This document shows, piece by piece, positions 14,980 to 22,979 of a DNA stretch of 37,669 nt. Made by a program: the position numbers and the translations under genes. The notes under the pieces were generated by a model. It did no database searches. It was not told where the DNA came from and saw only the letters and a list, made by a program, of their open reading frames with translations. Position 1 is the stretch's first letter. The number at the start of each line of letters is the position of its first letter. Origin of the DNA: Chloroflexota bacterium (GTDB lineage: Bacteria; Chloroflexota; Anaerolineae; Anaerolineales; Villigracilaceae); contig JAJYOU010000019.1 of the NCBI GenBank assembly GCA_021795965.1, positions 1 through 37,669 on the forward strand, given 5' to 3'.

Positions 14980-16569
14980 TTGAAAAGCTACCTTCGCAAT
15001 CCACTTGCCTCCAACTGGAGTTTCAGTATTCTGCTGATCCTCCTGGTTGGATCTGGAATATTCCTCCGGTTTAATGACCTTTCGGCGCCTCTGCTCGATT
15101 TTCACCCCACCCGCCAGTTGTTTGGGGCAATCAAGGCTCGCGGTCTATATTACGAAACGATTTCCAACACCCCGAACTCAGCCATTTTCGCCTCCTGCTT
15201 CCACTCGGAATGTCTTGATAACGAAACGATTTCCAACATCCCGAACTGGCAAAAGGATCTGGCTGTCCGGCAGTATTCGAATGAAGCCACCATTGAACCG
15301 CCGATCATGGAGACCCTGACAGCCAGGCTCTATGCTTATTGGGGAGTGCAAACCGCAATTCCCCGCGCCATTTCAGCAAGTTTCTGGCTGATCGGGGCGT
15401 TTTTCCTCTTCCTGCTCACAAAAAATCTCTCTGGTTCCCGGGTTGCTGCAGCCATTGGGCTGGCTTTTTACCTCTTGCTGCCTTATGCGGTCTCAGCCAG
15501 CCGGGCATTTCAGCCCGATCCATTAATGATCATGGCAATCATAATTTTTTGGTGGGCGATTGAAAATTGGGGCAGGCACCAGGGTTGGCGCTGGGCGATT
15601 GTTGCCGGAATCAGCGGAGGCATCGCAATTTTCGTCAAATTTCCTGCTGTCTTCTTCATCATCGCTCCTGCCCTGGCGATCATCCTGACGAGGGTTGGTT
15701 TCTTAAAGGCGTTCAAAACTCCTCAAATTTGGGTCATCATCCTGCTGGGGATTTTGCCTCCCGCGGGATACTTGTATTACGGTATTACTCTGCATGGCTT
15801 CCTGGGACAACAATTCAGTTCGCGTTTTTATCCAGGTTTATGGATCGATCCTGTTTTTTATTTACGCTGGCTGCTGAAAGTGGAAATCATTGCCAGCTTC
15901 CCCTGGATTGCAGCCGGGTTGACCGGTTGGTTGATATTCAGCAATAAGCAGGTAAAATTTTTCCTGGGCAGTTTGTGGGCTGCATATTTTGTTTTTGGCT
16001 TGACTTTTGCACATCACATCTCCAGCCATGATTACTACAGCTTGCCGTTGATTCCATTGCTGGCTCTTTGCCTGGCGCAGCTCTCCGTCCCGCTCTTCCA
16101 AATTTTCAAATCGAAACCTTCCCAGGTGGAGGATCAGGCTGGATTTGCGCTTTCAGGTCCTGCCCAGTTGTTTTGCCTGATCCTGGCTGGACTTACCATC
16201 TTGATCTTTACGGCAAATCAATATCTTGATCACCGCACAAATGATTACAGGGCACAGGCAGCATTCTGGGCTGAAGTCGGGCAGGCTGTAAACCACCAGC
16301 CGGGAGTAATTTCAATCACTACCGATTACGGCTATCCCCTGGCGTATTATGGTTGGCAAAATACCAGCCTCTGGCCGGCATCCGTGGATATTCAAAATTT
16401 CGATAAAACCTACCAGCAGCTGCTTTCCAATAAAGATTACTTTCTGGTGACTGACTTTGATGAATTCAACCGGCAACCGGAACTGCAGAAGCGGTTAAGC
16501 GAAAATTTCCCAATTCTGGTGCAAAACCGGACCTATCTCGTTTTTGATCTGGCTCATCCAAAGAAATAA
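14980..16569 (+). CDS. GT-C family membrane glycosyltransferase (module copy 1)
   Basis: Polytopic membrane protein of 529 aa of the ArnT/PMT-like GT-C type, which uses polyprenyl-phosphate sugars at the outer face of the membrane. The first loop has LLDFHPTRQLFGAIKARG (about 37-54), and a late loop has HHISSHDYYSLPLIP. Both are shared with the paralogue at 17542 (DFAPTRQLFSALKARG; HISTHDYYQLPLIP). After the first loop it carries an extra stretch flanked by a direct repeat (15152-15178 and 15221-15247) that the paralogue lacks. The start is TTG 14980 with AGGATA upstream. Together with the GT2 gene at 16584 it forms a two-gene unit that is repeated downstream. Confidence 0.8.
   Translation: MKSYLRNPLASNWSFSILLILLVGSGIFLRFNDLSAPLLDFHPTRQLFGAIKARGLYYETISNTPNSAIFASCFHSECLDNETISNIPNWQKDLAVRQYSNEATIEPPIMETLTARLYAYWGVQTAIPRAISASFWLIGAFFLFLLTKNLSGSRVAAAIGLAFYLLLPYAVSASRAFQPDPLMIMAIIIFWWAIENWGRHQGWRWAIVAGISGGIAIFVKFPAVFFIIAPALAIILTRVGFLKAFKTPQIWVIILLGILPPAGYLYYGITLHGFLGQQFSSRFYPGLWIDPVFYLRWLLKVEIIASFPWIAAGLTGWLIFSNKQVKFFLGSLWAAYFVFGLTFAHHISSHDYYSLPLIPLLALCLAQLSVPLFQIFKSKPSQVEDQAGFALSGPAQLFCLILAGLTILIFTANQYLDHRTNDYRAQAAFWAEVGQAVNHQPGVISITTDYGYPLAYYGWQNTSLWPASVDIQNFDKTYQQLLSNKDYFLVTDFDEFNRQPELQKRLSENFPILVQNRTYLVFDLAHPKK
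15152..15247 (+). repeat. In-frame 27-base direct repeat, 69-base period, inside a GT-C gene
   Basis: Two copies of a 27-base unit beginning ACGAAACGATTTCC lie at 15152-15178 and 15221-15247. They differ at a single base and are offset by exactly 69 bases (23 codons). Both encode ETISN-PN, and the reading frame stays open. The paralogous gene at 17542 has neither copy, and aligns again only at IEPP-E. This suggests insertion of a small repeat element, or local duplication, that preserved the frame. Confidence 0.85.
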
Positions 16570-16583
16570 TCAGGCATATTCCC

Positions 16584-17519
16584 ATGCGGGTTTCCATTGT
16601 TACACCATCTTTCAACCAGGCGAAATATTTGGAGCAAACCATTCGCTCCGTGCTGGATTCCAATATCCCTGAGTTGGAATACTTCGTCATGGATGGTGGT
16701 TCTTTGGATGGCAGTGTGGAAATTATAAAAAAATATTCCGACCGCCTGGCGGGATGGGTCTCTGAAATAGATCACGGCCAGGCAGATGCGATCAATAAGG
16801 GTCTGCGCCAGTCTACGGGGGATGTGGTCGCCTGGCTAAATTCGGATGATTTTTACCTCCCTGGAGCAATTTCAAAAGCGCTTTGTTTTTTTGAACTTCA
16901 CCCCGATGCAGGTTTGATCTACGGGAATGTTCTGTCGGTGGATGCAGCCGGAAAAACGTTTAATCTCCAAACTTTTCGCTCCTACGACCTGGTTGACCTG
17001 ATGTCCTTTCATATCATCAGCCAGCCCGGGGTTTTCATGCGTCGCTCCATTTTGGAAAAAGCTGGATTATTGGAGCCCCGCTATCATTTATTGCTTGATC
17101 ACCAGCTCTGGTTGCGCATCGCCAGCTTGTCGAAAATTTACTATGTTCCCGAAACTCTGGCGGCTGCACGATATCACCCCGAAGCAAAAAATTTATCAAG
17201 GACCGCGGATTTTGGCAGCGAAGCGTTTCAAATTGTTGAATGGATGAAATCAGATCCTGCTTTCCAGTCTTTGTACAACAAAAATCAGAACCAAATTTTG
17301 GGTGGTGCACACCGCCTGAATGCTTTTTACCTGCTGGACGGCGGGTTTTACGTTCAATCACTCAAAGCATACTGGCAGGCTTTTCGGTTTAATCCTTCGG
17401 TGGTATTAAAAGAGTGGTACCGCATCATTTACGCACTCCTGGCAATGGCAGGTTTAAAAAACCTGAGAAAATTCTACATTCAAATTCGGCAATGGTTAAA
17501 AACAAAGAAATTATCATGA
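16584..17519 (+). CDS. Family 2 glycosyltransferase (module copy 1)
   Basis: GT-A fold family 2 transferase, 311 aa. The nucleotide-binding motifs are VSIVTPSFNQ (3-12) and MDGGSLDGS (36-44), with the metal-binding NSDD (86-89) in WLNSDDFYLPGA. The HGQADAINKG motif lies between them. It is paralogous to the gene at 19038, which shows the same sequence of motifs. The C-terminal region about 210-311 is longer than in the paralogue and is helical and basic, possibly membrane-associated. It starts 14 bases after the GT-C gene and ends 22 bases before the next GT-C gene. Sugar unknown. Confidence 0.88.
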   Translation: MRVSIVTPSFNQAKYLEQTIRSVLDSNIPELEYFVMDGGSLDGSVEIIKKYSDRLAGWVSEIDHGQADAINKGLRQSTGDVVAWLNSDDFYLPGAISKALCFFELHPDAGLIYGNVLSVDAAGKTFNLQTFRSYDLVDLMSFHIISQPGVFMRRSILEKAGLLEPRYHLLLDHQLWLRIASLSKIYYVPETLAAARYHPEAKNLSRTADFGSEAFQIVEWMKSDPAFQSLYNKNQNQILGGAHRLNAFYLLDGGFYVQSLKAYWQAFRFNPSVVLKEWYRIIYALLAMAGLKNLRKFYIQIRQWLKTKKLS

Positions 17520-17541
17520 ATGGATTCCTCGGACGGGTAAT

Positions 17542-19038
17542 GTGACCTGGTTCTTTGGTAATAAAAAATCGCTGATCGCCGTCGTGGTGCTCGCGCTCAT
17601 TCTCGCTGCGGGGATCCGTTTTTATGATCTGACCGATCTCCCGCTGGATTTTGCCCCAACGCGCCAATTGTTTTCAGCCTTAAAAGCAAGGGGAATGTAT
17701 TATGCCATGCTTCCGGCAAGCGAAAATCCGCCTTTTCGGGAAATAGCGATTAATCAATGGCATTCGCTTCAAGTGATCGAACCACCCTTGATTGAAAGCC
17801 TGGTGGCACTGACTTACCGTGTTTTTGGAGAGCACCTCTGGATCGCACGTATTTATTCATTGCTCTTCTGGGTCCTGGCCGGTATTCCACTTTTCTTCCT
17901 CGCAAAGGAGATCGCCGGTCCGGGAGGGGCTTTCATCTCCCTGCTCTATTACCTTTTCCTGCCTTACGGAGTGATTGCAAGCCGGACATTTCAACCGGAT
18001 CCATTAATGGTCGCACTGATCGCGACCGCAGCCTGGGCGAGTTTCCATTGGGCAAATCGACGTGACTGGAAATGGGCGTTGATTACCGGTATATTAAACG
18101 GTCTGGCAATCTTTGTCAAAAATGTTTCGGTTTTTCCGCTTGCCTTTGCGATGCTGGGGCTGGTTTTTGAATTTGGATTCGTAAAATCCATCAAAGACAA
18201 GCAAACCTGGACCATTGCAGGGTTGTCTTTGCTTCCATCAGCGCTTTACACACTTTATGGCGTGGTTTTCGCCGGTTTCCTCGGTCAACAATTTGCTTTC
18301 CGATTCTTCCCTCAGCTCTGGCTTGACCCGGGGTTTTATTTGCGCTGGTTGGGTCAAATCGAAGGAGTGGTTGGGTTCGGCGCCTTTGCCGCTGGAATGA
18401 TCGGCATATTTGTCGCAAAAAGGCGCGGAATGTTTTTTCTCACCGGCTTATTCGCGGGTTATATTGTTTACGGCATGACCTTTGCCTATCACATCAGCAC
18501 CCATGATTATTACCAGCTTCCTCTCATCCCGATTGCAGCCCTGGCGCTGTCGCCAATTGCCGAAACATTGCTGGAATCGATCGCGAAAATCAGGTCAGGA
18601 ACCTTCGTGCGCGCGCTCCTGGCACTCTTGATCATGTTGGTTGTCTCCATCCAGCTTTGGGATGTTCGGGTAACCCTTGCCCGCGATGACTGGCGCCCCG
18701 ATGCCGCTTTTTGGCAGGGATTGGGCGAAAAATTGGGCTATTCCGGACCGGTTTTGACCATTGCCCAGGATTATGGCTATCGCCTGGCTTACTGGGGCTG
18801 GCAGGAGGTCGATTCGTGGTACGATTCGGGCGACCTTGACCTGCGCGCTCTTGACGGTCGGAAGATTGACTTGCTGCAGAGGTTCCAGCAACAGGTCATG
18901 GGTAAAAAATATCTGGTAATTACTCAATTAAATAAACTGGATAACCAGCCAGAAATTAAAAGTTATATTTATAAGACATACCCGGTTTTTGCACAGGACA
19001 AAGGGTATGTAATATTTGACCTGACAAAAACAAAATAA
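17542..19038 (+). CDS. GT-C family membrane glycosyltransferase (module copy 2)
   Basis: Polytopic membrane protein of 498 aa, paralogous to the gene at 14980. Shared landmarks are the DFAPTRQLFSALKARGMYY first loop, IEPPLIESL, SRTFQPDPLM after the middle membrane segments, GFLGQQFAFRFFPQLW, and HISTHDYYQLPLIP. It lacks the repeat-flanked insertion of copy 1 and is therefore shorter. Start is GTG 17542 preceded by GGACGGG; an overlapping ATG at 17540 is in another frame. The stop overlaps the next gene's ATG by one base (TAATG). Role is probably transfer of a polyprenyl-linked sugar on the outer face of the membrane. The acceptor is unknown. Confidence 0.8.
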   Translation: MTWFFGNKKSLIAVVVLALILAAGIRFYDLTDLPLDFAPTRQLFSALKARGMYYAMLPASENPPFREIAINQWHSLQVIEPPLIESLVALTYRVFGEHLWIARIYSLLFWVLAGIPLFFLAKEIAGPGGAFISLLYYLFLPYGVIASRTFQPDPLMVALIATAAWASFHWANRRDWKWALITGILNGLAIFVKNVSVFPLAFAMLGLVFEFGFVKSIKDKQTWTIAGLSLLPSALYTLYGVVFAGFLGQQFAFRFFPQLWLDPGFYLRWLGQIEGVVGFGAFAAGMIGIFVAKRRGMFFLTGLFAGYIVYGMTFAYHISTHDYYQLPLIPIAALALSPIAETLLESIAKIRSGTFVRALLALLIMLVVSIQLWDVRVTLARDDWRPDAAFWQGLGEKLGYSGPVLTIAQDYGYRLAYWGWQEVDSWYDSGDLDLRALDGRKIDLLQRFQQQVMGKKYLVITQLNKLDNQPEIKSYIYKTYPVFAQDKGYVIFDLTKTK

Positions 19039-19826
19039 TGCATCAACCTCTCATATCAATCGTTACACCCTCTTTTAATCAAGCCAATTATATCGAAGCA
19101 ACCATCCGTTCTGTGCTGGAACAGGATTACCCGGCAATTGAATATATTATTGTTGACGGTGGTTCAACTGATGGGTCTGTGGACATCATCAGGCGGTATG
19201 AAAATCGCCTTGCTTGGTGGGCATCCGAACCGGATCACGGGCAGACAGATGCTCTCAATAAAGGTTTTGCGAAAGCGACCGGTGAAATTCTCGCATGGAT
19301 TAATTCTGATGATACTTATGAACCGGGTGCCTTGAAGGCTGCCGCAAATTATCTGGTTGGGCATCCAGAAATTGGCATGGTTTATGCGGATACGAATTTT
19401 ATCGATGGAAATGGTCGAAACATCGGTCAATTCCCGGCAGCGGCTACAGATCTCCGCCGGTTAAAACGGGGTTATGTTCATATCCCGCAGCAGGCGACTT
19501 TCTTCCGGGCAGATCTTTGGCAACAAGTGGGACCGCTGGATCCTGATTTTTACTTTGCCATGGATTATGATCTCTGGGTGAGGCTGGCAAAAATTACACA
19601 ATTCACTTATTTGCCCGGAGAGACCTGGGCAAACTTCCGCCTCCATACTTCAGGCAAAACTATGGCTGCTGATGACCGCTGCTGGCCTGAAATGTTAAAA
19701 GTACATTATCGGGATGGCGGCTCATTCTTTTCTCCAATTGTTGCAAAATATGCCCTTCGAAAAATGGCAGCCCCATTCCTCACCTGGCAGCGAAAAAACA
19801 GAATTAAACGTTATGAAGACAGCTAA
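19038..19826 (+). CDS. Family 2 glycosyltransferase (module copy 2)
   Basis: GT-A fold family 2 transferase of 262 aa. Motifs are ISIVTPSFNQ (7-16), VDGGSTDGS (39-47), HGQTDALNKG, and the metal-binding NSDD (89-92) in WINSDDTYEPGA, with HIPQQATFFR and MDYDLWVRL further on. Its start overlaps the GT-C stop by one base, so the pair is translationally coupled. It is closest in this window to the gene at 16584, which has the same position relative to its own GT-C partner. It may make the polyprenyl-phosphate sugar or add a sugar in the cytoplasm for its partner; this is inference. Confidence 0.88.
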   Translation: MHQPLISIVTPSFNQANYIEATIRSVLEQDYPAIEYIIVDGGSTDGSVDIIRRYENRLAWWASEPDHGQTDALNKGFAKATGEILAWINSDDTYEPGALKAAANYLVGHPEIGMVYADTNFIDGNGRNIGQFPAAATDLRRLKRGYVHIPQQATFFRADLWQQVGPLDPDFYFAMDYDLWVRLAKITQFTYLPGETWANFRLHTSGKTMAADDRCWPEMLKVHYRDGGSFFSPIVAKYALRKMAAPFLTWQRKNRIKRYEDS

Positions 19827-19838
19827 TGGAAAAATGGC

Positions 19839-20549
19839 ATGAATTTCATTTTTAGACCACCATCGATGGAAGATTTTATCCGCCTGCTGCAAGCGTGGCG
19901 TTTTTGGGTCATTGGAGCTTTAATTGGCGGGCTGGCGGGGGCGGGGTTTTATGCAATTTTCCCGCCTGAATACCAGGCTCATGCCACCGTGGCGGTCAGT
20001 TTCAACATGGAAAAAGCCTGGCCAAACAAGCCCGATAACGAGTTGTTTTATTATCTTGATCGTGAAAGTCGAAAAGTGGAAGAAATTGCCTGGTCGGATC
20101 TCACCCTCCAGACCGTGACCGATCAAACCGGATTGGATGCGGCTGCGCTGCGCGCCGGCAAGCTGGAACTCAGCCAGCCCGAGGACGGCGGCTGGCATTT
20201 TTATGCCAGTGACCCATCTCCAATCATCGCAGAAAAACTGGCATCTGCCTGGGCGGAAGCTTTTACCAGCCAGGTGCAGCAGGGGCTGCTGGTGGAGGTT
20301 GAGCTGGATGCTGCCCGTAAGGCGCTGATCCAATCGCCGGACGATGCAAAATTAAAAGCAGAAATAGGCTCTCTGGAAGCCAAATCCCTGGCAATCACCC
20401 CCGAACTCCAGATTTCTATTTCCCATAGTAAAAACCTCTCGGCAGAACGGAAAACCAACCTCGCAACCTATATCCTGGCAGGCAGCGCTCTCTTCCTGGC
20501 ATTGGCTGGTTTGGGCATTCTATTTTTTGGAGATCGAAAAAGTGCCTAA
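19839..20549 (+). CDS. Wzz-like chain-length regulator / polysaccharide co-polymerase
   Basis: A 236-aa protein with two membrane segments, one near residues 22-42 (FWVIGALIGGLAGAGFYAIF) and one near 210-230 (LATYILAGSALFLALAGLGIL), enclosing an extracytoplasmic helical region. This is the topology of Wzz/Wzc N-terminal domains that set polysaccharide length. PPEYQAHATV after the first membrane segment fits the conserved Wzz start (P..Y.A.A.V). There is no kinase domain. It ends inside the start region of the polymerase/ligase-like gene, a usual Wzz-Wzy pairing. Sequence similarity beyond topology is modest. Confidence 0.65.
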   Translation: MNFIFRPPSMEDFIRLLQAWRFWVIGALIGGLAGAGFYAIFPPEYQAHATVAVSFNMEKAWPNKPDNELFYYLDRESRKVEEIAWSDLTLQTVTDQTGLDAAALRAGKLELSQPEDGGWHFYASDPSPIIAEKLASAWAEAFTSQVQQGLLVEVELDAARKALIQSPDDAKLKAEIGSLEAKSLAITPELQISISHSKNLSAERKTNLATYILAGSALFLALAGLGILFFGDRKSA

Positions 20550-22068
20550 AGTCACATGGGCTTCCAGCGCGCGCTTTCTGTGGGCTCTTGTACTGGTGAC
20601 TCTTCCCGTCACCAGTTTTCGCGTCATGCCGTTCATGGGATCCGGGACTTCCGTCAGGCCACTGGCACTATATCCCTTGGTTTTACTGCTCCCGGTGTTA
20701 TTCATCCGGTTGAAGCGAGGCGAAATCGCCCGACCCATGCCGGGAGCCGTCACAATTCTCCTGGCGTTTATGATTGTTGCCCTCGCGTTGACTGCTTTTG
20801 GCGCATCCTTCCCGCCGAACGAATTACGGGGGATTGACTATGCTGACCGGGCAATTCGGGCAGTTGTGACGCTCGGCATTGGTTTGGCTTTTTTTATGGC
20901 AGCCGTTTGGATGAACCAGGATCTGTCGGATTTAAAATTTTCGGTCCGATGGTTGCTGCTTGGGTTGGCTGTGGATCTGGCTTGGGCAGCGGTTCAATTT
21001 GTGGGATTAAACAGTGGTCACAGGCAGGTATTGCGGCAAATTCAAAACTTGTTTTCTGTACGCGGGTTGGTAAAAAATAAGCGGGTCTCTGGTTTTGCTT
21101 TTGAACCTTCCTGGCTGGCAGGACAGATTTCATCCCTTTACCTGCCCTGGCTCCTGGCAGCAGTATTGATGCGCGTTCGCTCCTGGGATTCCGGGACTAA
21201 AAATCCCACTGATTTTGGCTGGTCATCCTGGAAGAGGGTCTCCGGTTTTATTGAACCAGTCCTCCTGGTTGGAGCGGTCATCGGGTTATTGATGACTTAT
21301 TCCAGGTCAGGGCTGGTGATTGCGGCTCTTTCAGGACTGGTAACGTTTCTCCTGGTGGGTAAGGAAGCCTGGAAAATATTTTGGAGTTGGTTTCTCCGTG
21401 GTTTTGATCGCCATCGCTGGAACAATTTCTTATCAACACTGCAGAATTTAGGTTTGCGGATGCTCTTGATCGGGATCCTGCTGGCATTTGTCATCGGAGC
21501 AGGAGTTTTCCTGACCGATAAAGGGTACATATCTGCGGTCATAAAAGCGGATAAGTCAGATATTTTCGCGTTTGCCCAGGATGTTTACCTGGGACCACGC
21601 CTGGCTTATTCGAGTGCTGCCATGAGCGCATTTTTTGCGCACCCCTTAACGGGAGCTGGATTGGGAGCCAGTGGTTTTTGGATTTACCCGAATATGCCCG
21701 ACTGGGTGTTATCCGGGAATCCGGAGATTGCACAGCAGCTCAATCCAAATTCAAATCTTTATCCGAATCCCAAAAACCTTTTTGTACGACTGCTTGCCGA
21801 AACTGGCTTGGTCGGATTTATCTTATTCCTTTCGTTTTACTTCAATTTATTCGGAGAAGGTTTAAAATTATTAAAGAATGAATCGGTAAAAGATCGTCGA
21901 TCTGCCCGTTGGCTGGCAGCTGCCGGATTTTTTGCATTAACATCCATCTTTTTACAGGGAATTTCACAGGATTCTTTTGCCATGCCCGAAATATGGATAA
22001 ACCTGGGAATCCTGGCAGGTTCAGCCGGATATTTTTTGAGCAATGCCAAAGCAGGAAATTTACCATGA
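20542..22068 (+). CDS. O-antigen ligase / Wzy-type polymerase-like membrane protein
   Basis: Polytopic membrane protein of about 508 aa of the O-antigen ligase/polymerase superfamily. The diagnostic parts are MTYSRSGL in the central membrane segment, then the large outer loop with HPLTGAGLGASGFW, and NPKNLFVRLLAETGLVGF before the last membrane helices. I prefer GTG 20542, overlapping the Wzz-like stop by 8 bases, because a GGAG site lies about 9 bases before it. A TTG at 20527 would add five residues. It probably polymerises repeat units or ligates the finished glycan at the cell surface. With no outer membrane or lipid A expected in this organism, ligation onto protein or a cell-wall anchor is possible. 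Confidence 0.78.
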   Translation: MPKVTWASSARFLWALVLVTLPVTSFRVMPFMGSGTSVRPLALYPLVLLLPVLFIRLKRGEIARPMPGAVTILLAFMIVALALTAFGASFPPNELRGIDYADRAIRAVVTLGIGLAFFMAAVWMNQDLSDLKFSVRWLLLGLAVDLAWAAVQFVGLNSGHRQVLRQIQNLFSVRGLVKNKRVSGFAFEPSWLAGQISSLYLPWLLAAVLMRVRSWDSGTKNPTDFGWSSWKRVSGFIEPVLLVGAVIGLLMTYSRSGLVIAALSGLVTFLLVGKEAWKIFWSWFLRGFDRHRWNNFLSTLQNLGLRMLLIGILLAFVIGAGVFLTDKGYISAVIKADKSDIFAFAQDVYLGPRLAYSSAAMSAFFAHPLTGAGLGASGFWIYPNMPDWVLSGNPEIAQQLNPNSNLYPNPKNLFVRLLAETGLVGFILFLSFYFNLFGEGLKLLKNESVKDRRSARWLAAAGFFALTSIFLQGISQDSFAMPEIWINLGILAGSAGYFLSNAKAGNLP

Positions 22069-22799
22069 TAATTCTTTCTGTCGGAATGCCTCGGGCGGGA
22101 TCAGGCTGGCATTACAATTTGATCCATGATTTGATGGCTACAACCGGTTGCGATGACGCGCGCGATATCAGGACACAATTTGGTCTGGAGAATATCCTGA
22201 CGGAGGTTAATTGCAATATCGGAGTTCTGAGCGCCCGCCGTCTAATCATTGTCGCCTGGCCGGCATTGCTTGGTCACACCTTTGTGATTAAAGCCCATGC
22301 CGGACCGAGCATCTGGGCACGCGGGATGATCCGGGCAGGACTGATCCGGGCAACCTATATCTATCGAGACCCGCGCGATGCGATGCTCTCAGCTTTTGAT
22401 TATGGGAAACGTGTTTTGGAAAAACAGGGCCGTCCGAACGCATTTTCGCACCTGACCGACTTCAACCAGACCATGGAATTTTTCGTCGAATATGTGGAAG
22501 GCTGGGAGGAATGGATGAAGGTTCCCGCTGTCTTGAAATCACGTTACGAAGATCTGCTGCAAAATTATGACGCCGAAGCTGTTAAACTGATCAACCATCT
22601 TCACTTGGATCCTTCAGCCGCCGCGGTTAAGGCTGTGATTGAAAAATATCGTCCTGCCGGACCGTCCCAGGCCAAACAGGGAACCCATTTTTTCAAAGGT
22701 CAGATCGGCCGGTTCCGCGAGCGCTATTCAGAGGAAGAACAACAAATCCTGGCAAATAAATTTGGAGCGGCGCTGGAAAAAATGGGATATGATATTTAA
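22065..22799 (+). CDS. Sulfotransferase domain protein (third, divergent)
   Basis: A 244-aa sulfotransferase. The 5'-phosphosulfate loop is PRAGSGW (9-15), placed right at the N-terminus, and the 3'-phosphate motif is YRDPRDAMLSAF (100-111). A late FKGQIGRFRERYSEEEQ segment matches the C-terminal region of the family. I chose ATG 22065, which overlaps the previous stop (ATGA) with AGGAA upstream; the open frame extends further up but inside the polymerase gene. It is more distant from the other two sulfotransferases than they are from each other. As the last gene of the locus it may sulfate the polymerised or lipid-linked glycan. Confidence 0.83.
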   Translation: MIILSVGMPRAGSGWHYNLIHDLMATTGCDDARDIRTQFGLENILTEVNCNIGVLSARRLIIVAWPALLGHTFVIKAHAGPSIWARGMIRAGLIRATYIYRDPRDAMLSAFDYGKRVLEKQGRPNAFSHLTDFNQTMEFFVEYVEGWEEWMKVPAVLKSRYEDLLQNYDAEAVKLINHLHLDPSAAAVKAVIEKYRPAGPSQAKQGTHFFKGQIGRFRERYSEEEQQILANKFGAALEKMGYDI

Positions 22800-22828
22800 G
22801 ATGTTCGAGTGAACTTCTAAATTTTTTT
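22799..22828 (+). terminator. Candidate Rho-independent terminator at end of glycan locus
   Basis: A stem AGATGTTC / GAACTTCT (22799-22806 and 22811-22818, one T-T mismatch, GAGT loop) is followed three bases later by seven T residues (22822-22828). It overlaps the last base of the sulfotransferase stop codon. The stem is AT-rich, so strength is moderate. Confidence 0.45.
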
Positions 22829-22979
22829 AATTAAAGCCATCTGATCAGAGTTTCAAACCGCAAAAAAGCATTCAAATTTGCTGAAATCACCACGCTGATT
22901 AATTCAAGCAAACGCGATCAGTGTTCTTTTTAAGAATCAGAAAATTCTCCTGAAATAAGCGAAAATTCAAGGAAAAATT

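Noticed and set aside
15152-15247. Two-unit CRISPR-like repeat
   Set aside because: Only two copies, inside an open coding frame, with no cas genes in the window.
21909-22064. Upstream extension of the third sulfotransferase frame
   Set aside because: It lies inside the polymerase/ligase-like gene; ATG 22065 overlaps the stop in the usual ATGA way and puts the PAPS loop at the N-terminus.
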